Assembly (NCBI RefSeq): GCF_000004075.3
Contig: NC_026655.2
Span: 11,328,723 to 11,392,722, forward strand
Origin: Cucumis sativus
Lineage: Eukaryota; Streptophyta; Magnoliopsida; Cucurbitales; Cucurbitaceae
Reading direction: 5' to 3'
DNA: 64,000 bases
The translations under genes were made by a program, and so were the position numbers. The number at the start of each line of letters is the position of its first letter. Within the stretch, counting starts at the first letter, position 1. Of this stretch, positions 46,774 to 57,599 are shown piece after piece. Under the pieces are notes generated by a model, which saw nothing but the letters and a program-made list of their open reading frames with translations, was not told the DNA's origin and made no database searches.

Positions 46774-49700
46774 ATGGCATCAAAGAAAGCTGCATCCAAA
46801 TCTTCAGCTGCAAGCGACACCTACACGGGACCTATCACCCGTAGTCGTTCCAAGGGGATCATCCAAGGGCAAGACCAAGGTTCCGCCATCGCGCAGAGCA
46901 TCCTGAAGCAATTGATGGAATCTCCTAAAGCTGGAATTGTCATCAAGGAAAATCCTCTATATAATGATTATGATTCTGCCTCTAGCAGGTCACTGAAAGA
47001 AGCACACCCAGATGTGATGTCCGTCATGATGGCTGATGTAGCAGTCGAGACTGCCATGGCGGAGATGGAGAGAAAAATTAATCTCCTGATGAAGGTTGTT
47101 GATGAACGAGACCACGAAATTGCAGCTTTAAAGGAGCAGATGCAGACTCGTGAAACTGCTGAATCGAGTCAAACTCCTGTCGTTAAAGTTGATGACAAAG
47201 GGAAGAACGTGGTACAAGAAAATCAGCCACAACAACAATCAACTTCTGTGGCTTCTCTCTCGGTTCAACAATTACAAGATATGATCACAAGCTCCATCAG
47301 AGCACAATATGGAGGCCCATCTCAGACTTCTTTCATGTACTCTAAACCATACACCAAAAGAATCGACAACTTGAGAATGCCGCTTGGATATCAGCCTCCA
47401 AAATTCCAGCAGTTTGACGGAAAGGGCAATCCAAAACAGCACGTTGCTCACTTCGTCGAAACATGTGAGAATGCAGGATCAAGAGGAGATCAACTAGTCA
47501 GACAATTTGTTCGAAGCTTGAAAGGAAATGCTTTTGAATGGTATACTGATCTGGAGCCAGAAAGCATTGAGAGTTGGGAACAACTAGAAAAGGAGTTTCT
47601 CAATCGCTTCTACAGCACCAGGCGTACTGTAAGCATGATGGAGCTTACAAATACGAAACAAAGAAAGGGAGAACCAGTCATCGACTACATCAATAGATGG
47701 AGAGCTCTAAGTCTTGACTGTAAAGATCGGCTCACCGAACTGTCGGCTGTAGAAATGTGCACCCAAGGCATGCACTGGGGACTCCTCTACATTTTGCAGG
47801 GAATAAAGCCCCGCACATTTGAAGAACTGGCAACTCGAGCTCATGATATGGAGTTGAGCATCGCCAGTAGAGGAACTAAAGATTTTCTTGTTCCTGAAGT
47901 AAAGAAAGATAAGAAAGAGATGAAAGGTGCTGAAAAGATAGTGAAAAGCACCTCGAAAGAATCTATGGTCGTAAACACAACCCCGCTGAAATTCTCCAAA
48001 GGAAAGGAAGCGAGGGTTGAAAAGAAGGATGATGGAAGCGAAAGGCGACGTCTGACTTTAAAAGAAAGGCAGGAAAAAGTTTACCCATTTCCTGATTCAG
48101 ATATCGCTGACATGCTAGAGCAACTACTAGAGAAGCAGCTGATCCAGCTGCCAGAATGTAAACGACCTGAGCAAGCAGGAAAGGTAGATGATCCCAATTA
48201 CTGCAAGTATCATCGGGTCATCAGTCATCCAGTAGAGAAATGCTTCGTGCTGAAGGAGCTAATTCTAAGGTTGGCTCGTGAGAAAAGGATTGAGCTAGAT
48301 TTGGAGGAAGTAGCTCAAACAAACCACGCTGAAGTGACGATAATGTCTGAGGCTTCTTCGTCGAGATTGATTTTTGAGCAAAGGAAAAGCTTGGTCCAGT
48401 TCGGGACCTTTGAGCCTATAGTTGTCCAATTCTTTCAGGAAATCTCATACGAGGATCCTCAAGGAGAGAAAAGACCAATTGAAGAAGACGATGAAGGGTG
48501 GATAGTGGTGACCCACCGAAAGAAAAGACAGTCGATCCCGACCCAAAGAGAGTCTCGCTCTTACCAAAACTATAGAAGAGGAAATAAGACTCAAAAGAAT
48601 AAGAAAAAGAAGAAGACTCATAAGCTTAAGCTCGTACATAATGAAGACATGAATTTCTCTCGACCTCAACGCTTAGTGACCTTGGCAGACTTCCTTCCAA
48701 AAAGCTTCCTTTGTGATCATCAGGATGAAGACCCAGAAGTCGTTGCGTGTCATGCTATCAACACAACGGAGGAAGAAATAATCCCTCCAAGATCACTAGA
48801 AGGAGAGGGAGTATCAAAAGACCTTTCAAGGTTTAATGTAGAGGATCTATTATCACTTCCTCAAGAGACCAAAACCATCCTTATTGATGCATTGCTAAAT
48901 TCAAGAGCATCAAGTTCGAGTACTCCGACTATGACATATGAGAGTGGTTCTTATTGTATGTCTATAGACTTCTCAGATGAGGATTTGTTGTTGGGATCTA
49001 AACTTCATAATAGACCTTTGTATGTTTCTGGATACGTTCGAGAACAGAGAGTCGATCGAATCCTCATTGATAATGGCTCAGCTGTCAACATAATGCCAAA
49101 GTCGACTATGTGGCAATTAGGCATCTTGATGGACGAGCTCTCAAATAGCAAGCTAGTAATTCAAGGTTTTAACCAAGGTAGCCAAAGAGCAATAGGCATG
49201 ATACGGTTAGAACTCATAATTGGCGACCTAAAGGCCAGTGCATTGTTTCATGTCATAGACTCAAGGACTACTTACAAGTTGTTACTAGGGCGTCCTTGGA
49301 TTCATGGAAACGGAGTAGTAACTTCAACACTGCATCAGTGCTTCAAATTTTATCAGGACGGTGTAAAGAAGGTTGAAGCCGACTCTAATCCATTCTCAGA
49401 AGCTGAGTCTCACTTCGCAGATGCAAAGTTTTATTCAAAGAATAATAATATTTTAGAAGTTTTGCCTGCAGAAACCCCTCTTACAAAAGGAGAAGATAAT
49501 TCACAATTGAAATCACTCGCAACCACAGAACCACATGAAAGTGCGAGAACCTTTAACTCTGGAAAGGGTGAAGCATACACTAGCAGCACAAAGGGTATGA
49601 TCTTGAAAGATGAAAATGCTGCAAACACACCAGTTTTGCGTTATGTCCCTCTGTCAAGGCGCAAGAAAGGCGAATCACCATTCATGGAGTCTCCAAAAGG

Positions 49701-50418
49701 TTTGAAAGTTGGTGACATCGAAATCATAAAAGAAAGCTTCACTACACCACTAACTAAGATAGCGAAGCAAGAGGTAAAGGTAGATCTGGTGGAAGCAAAC
49801 TTGCCCCAAAGGCGAACGAAAGACGGATTCGACCCCAAGGCTTACAAATTGATGGCGAAAGCAGGTTATGACTTCACAGCTCACACCGAGTTTAAAAGCT
49901 TGGAAATTCATGACCGACCTGAGCTCTCCTCAACTCAAAAGAAGCTTCTACGGGAAGGACATTCTATACCCGTGTCGAGAAAAGGACTCGGATACAAGTC
50001 GCCAGAACCGATCCGTATAACTAAAAAGGGGAAGGAAAAAGTGGTTGACATCAATCATATAACTATAGAGGAGGATGACAATACTGACGTAAAAGAAGGT
50101 GATAATCAGAGAATCTCAGTATTTGATCGAATTAGACCATCTGTTGCACGTCCCGTAGTATTTGAAAGGCTAAGCATGACAGAGGCAGAAAGAGAAAGGC
50201 TCCAGTCAGTACCAAACCTTGAGAGACATTCGGTCTTTCGAAGGCTAACTACGACTCCCATAAAGGAAGAAAGCACATGCCATGCCTTGACAACTACAAG
50301 ACCATCAGCCTTTGAAAGGCTAGGTGTGTCTAAAAAGAAAAATGTACAAGCACCCCGTGCTCCGATTTTTAATCATCTCGGGATAAAGGATCACACGACA
50401 ACATTGATTCCAACATAG
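46774..50418 (+). CDS. Gypsy gag-protease polyprotein (intact frame)
   Basis: The frame is 1214 aa from the ATG at 46774 to a TAG at 50416-50418. The region before this ATG overlaps the primer binding site, so the upstream TTG is not used. A coiled coil lies at about residues 85-130. The retrotransposon gag domain is at about 205-385 (FQQFDGKGNPKQH, NAFEWYTDLEPESIE). A zinc-knuckle-like C-x2-H-x4-H-x4-C motif (CKYHRVISHPVEKC) follows at about 476. The aspartic protease is at about 750-870, with catalytic DNGSA at D766 instead of the usual DTGSA, and the ALFHV and LLLGRPW segments. After the protease a linker carries five F-x-R-L-like repeats (50115-50385). Gag forms the particle and protease cuts the polyprotein. 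No frame break was seen. Confidence 0.9.
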   Translation: MASKKAASKSSAASDTYTGPITRSRSKGIIQGQDQGSAIAQSILKQLMESPKAGIVIKENPLYNDYDSASSRSLKEAHPDVMSVMMADVAVETAMAEMERKINLLMKVVDERDHEIAALKEQMQTRETAESSQTPVVKVDDKGKNVVQENQPQQQSTSVASLSVQQLQDMITSSIRAQYGGPSQTSFMYSKPYTKRIDNLRMPLGYQPPKFQQFDGKGNPKQHVAHFVETCENAGSRGDQLVRQFVRSLKGNAFEWYTDLEPESIESWEQLEKEFLNRFYSTRRTVSMMELTNTKQRKGEPVIDYINRWRALSLDCKDRLTELSAVEMCTQGMHWGLLYILQGIKPRTFEELATRAHDMELSIASRGTKDFLVPEVKKDKKEMKGAEKIVKSTSKESMVVNTTPLKFSKGKEARVEKKDDGSERRRLTLKERQEKVYPFPDSDIADMLEQLLEKQLIQLPECKRPEQAGKVDDPNYCKYHRVISHPVEKCFVLKELILRLAREKRIELDLEEVAQTNHAEVTIMSEASSSRLIFEQRKSLVQFGTFEPIVVQFFQEISYEDPQGEKRPIEEDDEGWIVVTHRKKRQSIPTQRESRSYQNYRRGNKTQKNKKKKKTHKLKLVHNEDMNFSRPQRLVTLADFLPKSFLCDHQDEDPEVVACHAINTTEEEIIPPRSLEGEGVSKDLSRFNVEDLLSLPQETKTILIDALLNSRASSSSTPTMTYESGSYCMSIDFSDEDLLLGSKLHNRPLYVSGYVREQRVDRILIDNGSAVNIMPKSTMWQLGILMDELSNSKLVIQGFNQGSQRAIGMIRLELIIGDLKASALFHVIDSRTTYKLLLGRPWIHGNGVVTSTLHQCFKFYQDGVKKVEADSNPFSEAESHFADAKFYSKNNNILEVLPAETPLTKGEDNSQLKSLATTEPHESARTFNSGKGEAYTSSTKGMILKDENAANTPVLRYVPLSRRKKGESPFMESPKGLKVGDIEIIKESFTTPLTKIAKQEVKVDLVEANLPQRRTKDGFDPKAYKLMAKAGYDFTAHTEFKSLEIHDRPELSSTQKKLLREGHSIPVSRKGLGYKSPEPIRITKKGKEKVVDINHITIEEDDNTDVKEGDNQRISVFDRIRPSVARPVVFERLSMTEAERERLQSVPNLERHSVFRRLTTTPIKEESTCHALTTTRPSAFERLGVSKKKNVQAPRAPIFNHLGIKDHTTTLIPT
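50115..50385 (+). repeat. Five F-x-R-L protein repeats in the protease-RT linker
   Basis: SVFDRI, VVFERL, SVFRRL, SAFERL and PIFNHL start at about 50117, 50155, 50230, 50305 and 50360. Spacing is irregular. The pattern [SPV]-[VAI]-F-x-[RH]-[LI] is clear, but its role is unknown. Confidence 0.75.
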
Positions 50419-50797
50419 ATACAAAGAAGAAGGAACCAATGTCTCGTGTGAAAGTTTGGCGTCGAATTAAGCATACAGATGTCGATAATTATCGTAGTAA
50501 GAAGTTTCCTTGCGAGACAAAGGAAAATGGAGAAATTCATAGCAACGTTCCTTCTCGCATGAAAAGAAAAACTTTTGTTACTCTCAATACAAGTCAAGGT
50601 TCGTTAAAGGTAAAAAGACATGATGTTATACTAACGAATCCTGAAAAAGAAGGGTCGGAACAAGGGGAAGTGAAACTTCATGTCATCACATCACCATTAT
50701 TGAGGAATCAGAGACTGGAACTCATGAAGAAGACGCAGAAAATGCCCCACAAAGTTTAGAGGATGGTGGTCAATCTACTGTAGACGAGCTAAAAGAG
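50419..50797 (+). other. Linker between gag-protease stop and RT
   Basis: A frame from 50439 to 50759 is open but has no recognised domain. It may be the former continuation of the polyprotein, now separated by a stop codon. Confidence 0.5.
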
Positions 50798-53700
50798 GTG
50801 AACCTTGGTACAATAGAGGAACCACGTCCGACTTTCATTAGTGCGTCCCTCTCTAATGAAGAGGTGGATAAATATATGAGTTTGCTCACCGAATACAGGG
50901 ACATCTTTGCGTGGTCGTACAAGGAGATGCCAGGACTTGACCCAAAAGTAGCAGTCCATCATCTTGCAATTAAACCGGATATCGACCGATTAAACAAGCA
51001 CAACGACGTTTTCGACCGGAGCTTATCCCTCAAATCGAGGTGGAAGTCAACAAGTTGATCGAAGCAGGATTCATTCGCGAGGTCAAATATCCAACGTGGA
51101 TAGCAAACATTGTCCCTGTTAGAAAAAAAATGGACAACTTCGCGTTTGTGTAGACTTTCGCGATCTGAATAATGCATGCCCTAAAGATGATTTTCCCTTG
51201 CCCATCACCGAAATCATGGTTGATGCAACTACTGGACACGAGGCGTTGTCGTTTATGGATGGGTCGTCTGGATATAATCAAATACGGATGGCCCTCTCAG
51301 ATGAAGAAATGACAGCTTTCAGAACTCCAAAGGGAATATACTGTTACAAGGTGATGCCCTTTGGATTGAAAAATGCCGGCGCTACTTATCAACGTGCCAT
51401 GCAGAAAGTGTTTGATGATATGTTGCACAGGTATGTTGAATGTTATGTTGATGATCTTGTAGTCAAAACAAAGAGACGACAAGACCATTTGAAGGATCTA
51501 AAAGTCGTGTTTGATCGCTTGCGAAAATATCAGCTAAGGATGAACCCTCTCAAGTGTGCGTTTGGTGTAACTTCAGGAAAATTTCTTGGCTTCATTGTAA
51601 GGCATCGAGGGATCGAAATAGACCAGTCCAAGATTGATGCCATTCAGAAGATGTCAAGACCTAAAAGTTTGCATGACCTAAGAAGTCTCCAAGGACGATT
51701 GGCTTACATCCGAAGGTTCATCTCTAACTTGGCCGGTCGGTGTCAACCTTTTCAAAAGTTGATGAGAAAAGGAGAAAATTTTGTGTGGGATGAAGCTTGT
51801 CAGAACGCTTTTGATAGCATAAAGAAATACTTGCTTACTCCCCAGTGCTGGGAGCTCCAGTACCTGACAAACCACTAATATTGTACATTGCTGCACAAGA
51901 AAGGTCCTTAGGAGCATTACTGGCACAAGAAGAGGTAAAGGGAAAGGAGCGTTCTCTCTACTATCTAAGCAGAACATTAATTGGGGCTGAAGTTAACTAT
52001 TCTCCTATCGAAAAGATGTGTCTTGCACTTTTCTTTGCCATTGATAAGTTGAGGCATTATATGCAGGCCTTCACGGTTCATCTAGTGGCAAAAGCAGACC
52101 CTATAAAGTATGTTCTATCCAGGCCAATCATCGCTGGACGCTTAGCCAAATGGGCGGTTCTACTCCAACAATATGACATTGTCTATATTCCCCAAAAGGC
52201 GATAAAAGGACAAGCGCTAGCAGACTTTTTAGCAGACCACCCAATTCCTTCGGATTGGAAGTTATGTGATGACCTACCAGACGATGAGGTTTTCTTCACA
52301 GAAGTTATGGAACCTTGGACTATGTACTTCGATGGTGCAGCTCGAAGAAGTGGTGCGGGGGCAGGCATTGTCCTCATTTCTCCTGAGAAGCATATGTTGC
52401 CTTATAGCTTTGCACTTTCCGAATTGTGTTCAAACAATGTGGCTGAATATCAGGCTTTGATAATTGGCCTTCAAATAGCATTAGAAATCGGAGTGTCATT
52501 CATAGAGGTCTATGGTGATTCAAAATTGATAATCAATCAACTCTCGCTTCAATATGACGTGAAACATGAAGACTTGAAGCCATATTTTGCTTATGCTCGA
52601 CAATTGATGGAAAAGTTTGATAATGTGATGTTAGAACATGTCCCTAGAGTAGAAAATAAGAGAGCGGATGCATTGGCAAATTTAGCCACGGCCTTGACCA
52701 TGCCAGATGATGTAACTCTGAACATACCACTTTGTCAACGATGGATTATACCCCCAGTTAGGCCTGAATGTCAGGAAGTGAACATGGCAACATCCTATTT
52801 GATTGATGAAGAAGATTGGCGTCAACCCATCATAGAGTATCTTGAACATGGAAAGCTTCCAAAGGATTCTCGTCATAAAATTGAGATACGAAGAAGGGCA
52901 GCACACTTCATTTATTACAAGGGAACTTTATATCGCCGTTCTCTTGAAGGGCTCTTCCTTCGATGTCTCGGAAAGGAAGATTCGGTAAAAGCTCTAAAGG
53001 AAGTACATGCAGGTGTTTGTGGAGCACATCAATCGGGACCAAAGCTTCAATTCCAGCTAAGAAGAATGGGCTACTACTGGCCTAAGATGATCCAAGATTC
53101 AATAGACTATGTGAAGAAGTGTGAGCCTTGTCAATACCATGCAAACTTCATACACCAACCTCCAGAACCTCTTCATCCAACTGTGGCTTCTTGGCCTTTT
53201 GAGGCTTGGGGACTCGATCTGGTTGGCCCCATTACACCAAAATCATCAGCAGGACATTCTTATATCCTAGCAGCAACAGACTATTTTTCAAGGTGGGCTG
53301 AGGCCATTTCATTGAGAGAAGCCAAGAAGGAGAACGTGGCAGACTTTATTCGAACACACATCATCTATCGATACGGTATTCCACATCGAATCGTGACGGA
53401 TAATGGAAAGCAATTCTCCAATAGTATGATGGACAAGTTATGTGAAAAATTCAAATTCAAGCAATATAAGTCATCCATGTACAACGCAGCTGCGAATGGA
53501 CTAGCAGAAGCATTCAACAAAACATTGTGTAATCTTTTAAAGAAAATTGTCTCCAAGTCAAAGAGGGATTGGCAAGAAAAGATCGGCGAGGCATTATGGG
53601 CTTATCGGACGACTCATCGCACCCCTACAGGGGTTACACCATATTCGCTTGTTTACGGTGTGGAGGCTGTCCTTCCTCTCGAAAGGGAAATTCCGTCACT

Positions 53701-54034
53701 AAGAATGGCAGTACAAGAGGGATTGACTACCGAAGATAATGTGAAGTTACGTCTTCAAGAATTAGAAGCACTTGACGAAAAGCGATTAGAGGCTCAGCAA
53801 GCATTGGAATGTTATCAAGCGAGAATGTCCAAAGCTTTTGATAAACACGTTAAACCTCGCTCCTTTCAAGTCGGTGATCTAGTACTTGCCGTAAGGAGAC
53901 CGATCATCACAACAAGGCATACAGGAAATAAGTTCACACCTAAATGGGATGGACCTTACATTGTTAAAGAAGTTTATACAAATGGCGCATACAAGATCGT
54001 TGATCAAGATTGGACTACGAACCAATCAAGGTAA
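50798..54034 (+). pseudogene. Gypsy pol (RT, RNase H, second RNase H, integrase) with frame breaks
   Basis: The RT N-terminus is in one frame up to about 50985, after which the reading changes. A second shift falls in the A8 run at 51122-51129, and a third lies at about 51841-51845. RT carries FRTPKGIYCYKVMPFGLKNA and the catalytic YVDD at 51444-51455. A first RNase H-like region spans about 51860-52240. A second RNase H at about 52315-52700 has catalytic D at 52331, E at 52445 and D at 52517. Integrase has an H-H-C-C zinc site (about 53005-53135) and the D, D, E residues at 53216, 53399 and 53507. The 51845-54034 part is one uninterrupted 729-codon frame. The enzymes would copy and insert the element, but the shifts before and within RT disable this copy. 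Confidence 0.9.
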
Positions 54035-54074
54035 ATTTCTTAAAAAATTTATGCTTAATTTTGTTAGGCAAAAA

Positions 54075-54300
54075 AAAAAAAAAAGTTGAACTACGTTATG
54101 ACTTGATCCCTATATTATAAAGGGTACGTAGGCAGCTTAAGGAAAACCTTAAGCCCAGTCCAGCAAAAAAAAAGTTGAACTACGTTATGACTTGATCCCT
54201 ACATTATAAAGGGTACGTAGGCAACTTAAAGAAAACTTTAAGTTCAGTCCACCATTATAAAAAAAAAAAAAAAACCTTGAACTACGTCGTGAGTTAATTC
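54075..54300 (+). repeat. Tandem repeats after integrase with hairpin-forming segment
   Basis: Two units with GTTGAACTACGTTATGACTT at 54086 and 54174 (period 88), and a third diverged unit near 54275. Each unit also has GGGTACGTAGGCA. The first holds CTTAAGGAAAACCTTAAG, a 7-bp hairpin. A runs separate the units. No coding capacity. Confidence 0.85.
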
Positions 54301-54720
54301 TTTTCTTCAAAGAGTGTTCATCTCTACTAAGGAATCATAACAAATTGGGGGCAAATCCCTAAATTCAAGATGTTCATCTCTAGTAACAATGAGATGAAAT
54401 AAATTGAAGATGTACAAACTCCGTGCAAAGACTATGTACAAGTTGAGTGCATGTAAAAAGAAAAAACAGAATCTCAAAATCAAGCTCAAAGGCGTCATTA
54501 ATGATCCCTCATATTCAAGCATAAAGGTTTCATTGATGATTCCTTATATTCAAGTTTGAAGGCTTCATCGATGCTGCAGCTCCAGCTCTTTGAGAGGATA
54601 ATGATGGTACAACTTCGATAGGACGACGATCGGGCAGCTCTGCCTTCGCCTCTCTATGATGAAAACGATAGTGTAACATCGTTTCTGCCTCTTGAAGAAG
54701 ATGCATACAATGCTAAAGCT
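54301..54720 (+). other. Non-coding gypsy internal region
   Basis: No domain was recognised. A TTCATTGATGATTCC(T/C)-like phrase recurs near 54500-54545. The part after 54560 is rich in CGA and GCTC and precedes the minisatellite. Confidence 0.5.
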
Positions 54721-54729
54721 TTAACCTCT

Positions 54730-56040
54730 GCTTCATCTTCAACTTATTGCAACCGAGAGGATTCATCTTCATCTTCTCCTAGGAACCGCAACCGAGAAGA
54801 TTCATTTTTATCTTCTCTCAGGTGTAGCAACTGAAGAGGATTCATCTTCATCTTCTCCCAAGTGCTACAACCGAAGAGGAATCATCTTCATTTGCTCTAA
54901 GGTGTGGCAAGTGAGAGGATTCATCTTTTTCTTCTCCCATGTGTTGCAATCGAGAGGATTCATCTTCATCTTCTCCTAGGAATCGCAACCGAGAAGATTC
55001 ATCTTCATCTTCTCTTAGGTGTTGCAACCGAAGAGGATTCATCTTCATATTCTCTTAGGTGTTGCAACCGAAGAGGATTCATCTTCATCTTCTTCTAAGT
55101 GTTGCAATCGAAGATGATTCATCTTCATCTGCTCTAAGGTGTCGCAAGTGAGAGGATTCATCTTTGTCTTCCTCCATGTGTTACAACCGAGATGATTCAT
55201 CTTCATCTTCACCTAGGAGTCGCAATCAAGAAGATTCATTTTCATCTTCTCTCAGGTGTAACAACCGAAGATGATTCATCTTCATCTGCTCTAAGGTGTC
55301 GCAAGTGAGAGGATTCATCTTTGTCTTCTCCTATGTGTTGCAACCGAGAGGATTCATCTTCATCTTCTCCTAAGAATTGCAACTGAGAAGATTCATCGTC
55401 ATCTTCTCCTAAGAGTCGCAACCGAGAAGATTCACCTTCATCTTCTTTCAGGTGTCGCAACCAAAGAAGATTCATCTTCATCTTCTTCCAGGTGCCGCAA
55501 CCAAAGAGGATTCATCTTCATCTTCTTTCATATGACGTAGTCGGAAGGATTCACCTTCATCTTCTTCTAGGTGCTACAACCGAGAGGATTCATCTTCATC
55601 TTCTCCTAGGAATTGCAACTGAGAAGATTCATCTTCATCTTCTCCTAAGAGTAGCAACCGAGAAGATTCACCTTCATCTTCTTTCAGGTGTCGCAACCAA
55701 AGAAGATTCATCTTCATCTTCTTTTACGAGTTGCAACCAAAGAGGATTCATCTTCATCTTCTTTCATATGTCGTAGCCGGAAGGATTCACCTTCATCTTC
55801 TTCTAGGTGCTACAATCAAAGAGGATTCATCTTCATCTTCTCTTATATGTCATAGCCGAGAGGATTCATCTTCATCTTCTCTCATATGTCATAGCCGAGA
55901 GGATTCATCTTCATCTTCTCCTATATGTCGTAGCTGAGAGTATTCATCTTTATCATCTAACAGGTGTCGCAACCCGGCCGATGGAATTCATTTTCATCAG
56001 CTCTAAGGTGTCGCAAGCTAGATGATTCATCTTCATCTTC
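54730..56040 (+). repeat. Minisatellite, about 39-bp unit, roughly 33 copies
   Basis: Units contain GAGGATTCATCTTCATCTTC and a GTGTCGCAACCGA-like or GGAATCGCAACCGAG-like end. Many end variants exist. Because the unit length is a multiple of three, long stretches stay open in several frames: the plus strand gives RIHLHLLLG-type repeats and the minus strand EDEDESSRL-type repeats. Neither is a supported gene. Confidence 0.9.
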
Positions 56041-56056
56041 TCCCTGGTACCACAAC

Positions 56057-56292
56057 CAAGAAAGAAAAAAAAAAGGAGAAGCAAGAAGAAGAAAGAAGAA
56101 AATGATGAAGAAGAAAGAAGGAAGAAGAAAAAAAAAAAGCAAAAAGAAAGAAGAAAAAGAAGAAAAAAACAAAAACAAAAAGAAAGAAAAACAAAAAAAC
56201 AAAAGGAAAGAAGAAGAAGAAGAAAACAAAAAAAGAAAGAAGCAAAAGAAGAAAAACAAAAAGAAAGAAGAACAAGAAGAAGAAAAAGCAAA
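56057..56292 (+). repeat. Purine-only (AAG/GAA) low-complexity tract
   Basis: A long stretch of A and G with occasional C, nearly free of T. It can yield long open frames of K/E or F/L that are meaningless. Confidence 0.9.
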
Positions 56293-56620
56293 CGAAGATT
56301 GAAGCCCGACGATGACAGAGTCGATCTCTCCTACTAGGGCGATAGATCTGACGGCAAAAGCCCGATCGTCCCTAGAAGAAGCTCAACAAAGTCATTTCTG
56401 CAAACGAAGATTGAAGCCCGACGATGACAGAGTCGATCTCTCCTACTAGGGCAATAGATCTGACGGCAAAAGTCCGATCGTCCCTAGAAGAAGCTCAACA
56501 AAGTCATTTCTGCAAACGAAGATCGAAGCCCGACGATGACAGAGTCGATCTCTCCTACTAGGGCGATAGATCTGATGGCAGAAGCCCGATCGTCCCTAGA
56601 AGAAGCAGTCATTCCTGCAA
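56288..56620 (+). repeat. Three tandem copies of a 112-bp unit
   Basis: Copies start GCAAACGAAGAT(T/C)GAAGCC at 56288, 56400 and 56512. Each has CCCGACGATGACAGAGTCGA, a CTACTAGGGCGATAGATCTG segment and CCCGATCGTCCCTAGAAG. The third is truncated. Differences are few, so the amplification is recent. Confidence 0.9.
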
Positions 56621-57599
56621 AAAAAAAAAAAAAAAACAAAACAAAACAAAACAACACAAAAAAAAAAAAAAAAAACAACAAAACAGAATAAAAAAAACAA
56701 AACAAATAAAAAAAAACACACACACACAAAAAAAGAGACAAAAAGAGAAAGGGAGAAGAAAAGTTTTCTATACCTTTCTACTGATTGGATGAGGAATAAG
56801 CGTTGGATGAGGTATAAGTGAGTAGGTATGAGTCTATTTATAAGCCCAACAAATCCAATTCCTAAAAGGATTAGGAATGATATTTAATTATTTTTTTTAA
56901 AACAAATCCAATTCCTAAAAAGAATAGGAATGATTTTTAAAAAAATATATATATATAAAGAAGATAATCCAATTATCTTATTTTATTTTAAATTATTTCT
57001 TCTTTTTTCAGGATAAATCTAAGTTTAACTTTTATTGAGATATTTAAAATATTTCAATATTTCAATATTTTTAAAAATATATATATAGATAAATATTCTC
57101 AATTTCAAAATTCAAGTTAAATTAACTTGCATATATGACCTCCTTTTTATCATGAATTTAAATCGGAGCCATAAATCCAACTTTACCTAAGATTGAGGAC
57201 CTTATTTTTTTTATCTCAAATTAAAATTGGTCATTCCAAATTCTTATGCATTCCCAAGATAAATTAAGGTACAGTAGAAACCTTATCCTTATTTCAAAAT
57301 TAAAATTTTGGTTATTTTCCAAATTTTACTTTTTTTAAAAAAAAATCATCATATTAAATTTTTTTTTCCCTCAAATAAAATTAAGTGGGAAATAAAACTT
57401 TGAATTTTTTTTAAAGTTTGGTCATATTCCAACCCTTATTTTAAATTTAAATCAAACTCACGTACTAAATTCATAGTTTGATTAATTTGATATGTTGAAT
57501 TGAGTAAAAAAAAAAAAAGGCTCGTACTTTGACTTCAAATTTATCTTTTCCGAGATTCATTCACCCATATACGTGCATAAATCTCGAAAAGGGGGCATT
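56621..57599 (+). other. A-rich and AT-rich 3' gypsy region with polypurine tract
   Basis: A-rich low complexity runs to about 56750, then AT-rich DNA. GAAAAGGGGGCA at 57586-57597, just before the 3' LTR, is the polypurine tract used to prime plus-strand synthesis. Confidence 0.7.

Noticed and set aside
54848..56302. Several long frames of acidic or leucine-rich repeats on both strands
   Set aside because: They come from a minisatellite whose unit length is a multiple of three and from a purine tract. No start context or non-repetitive coding part supports them.
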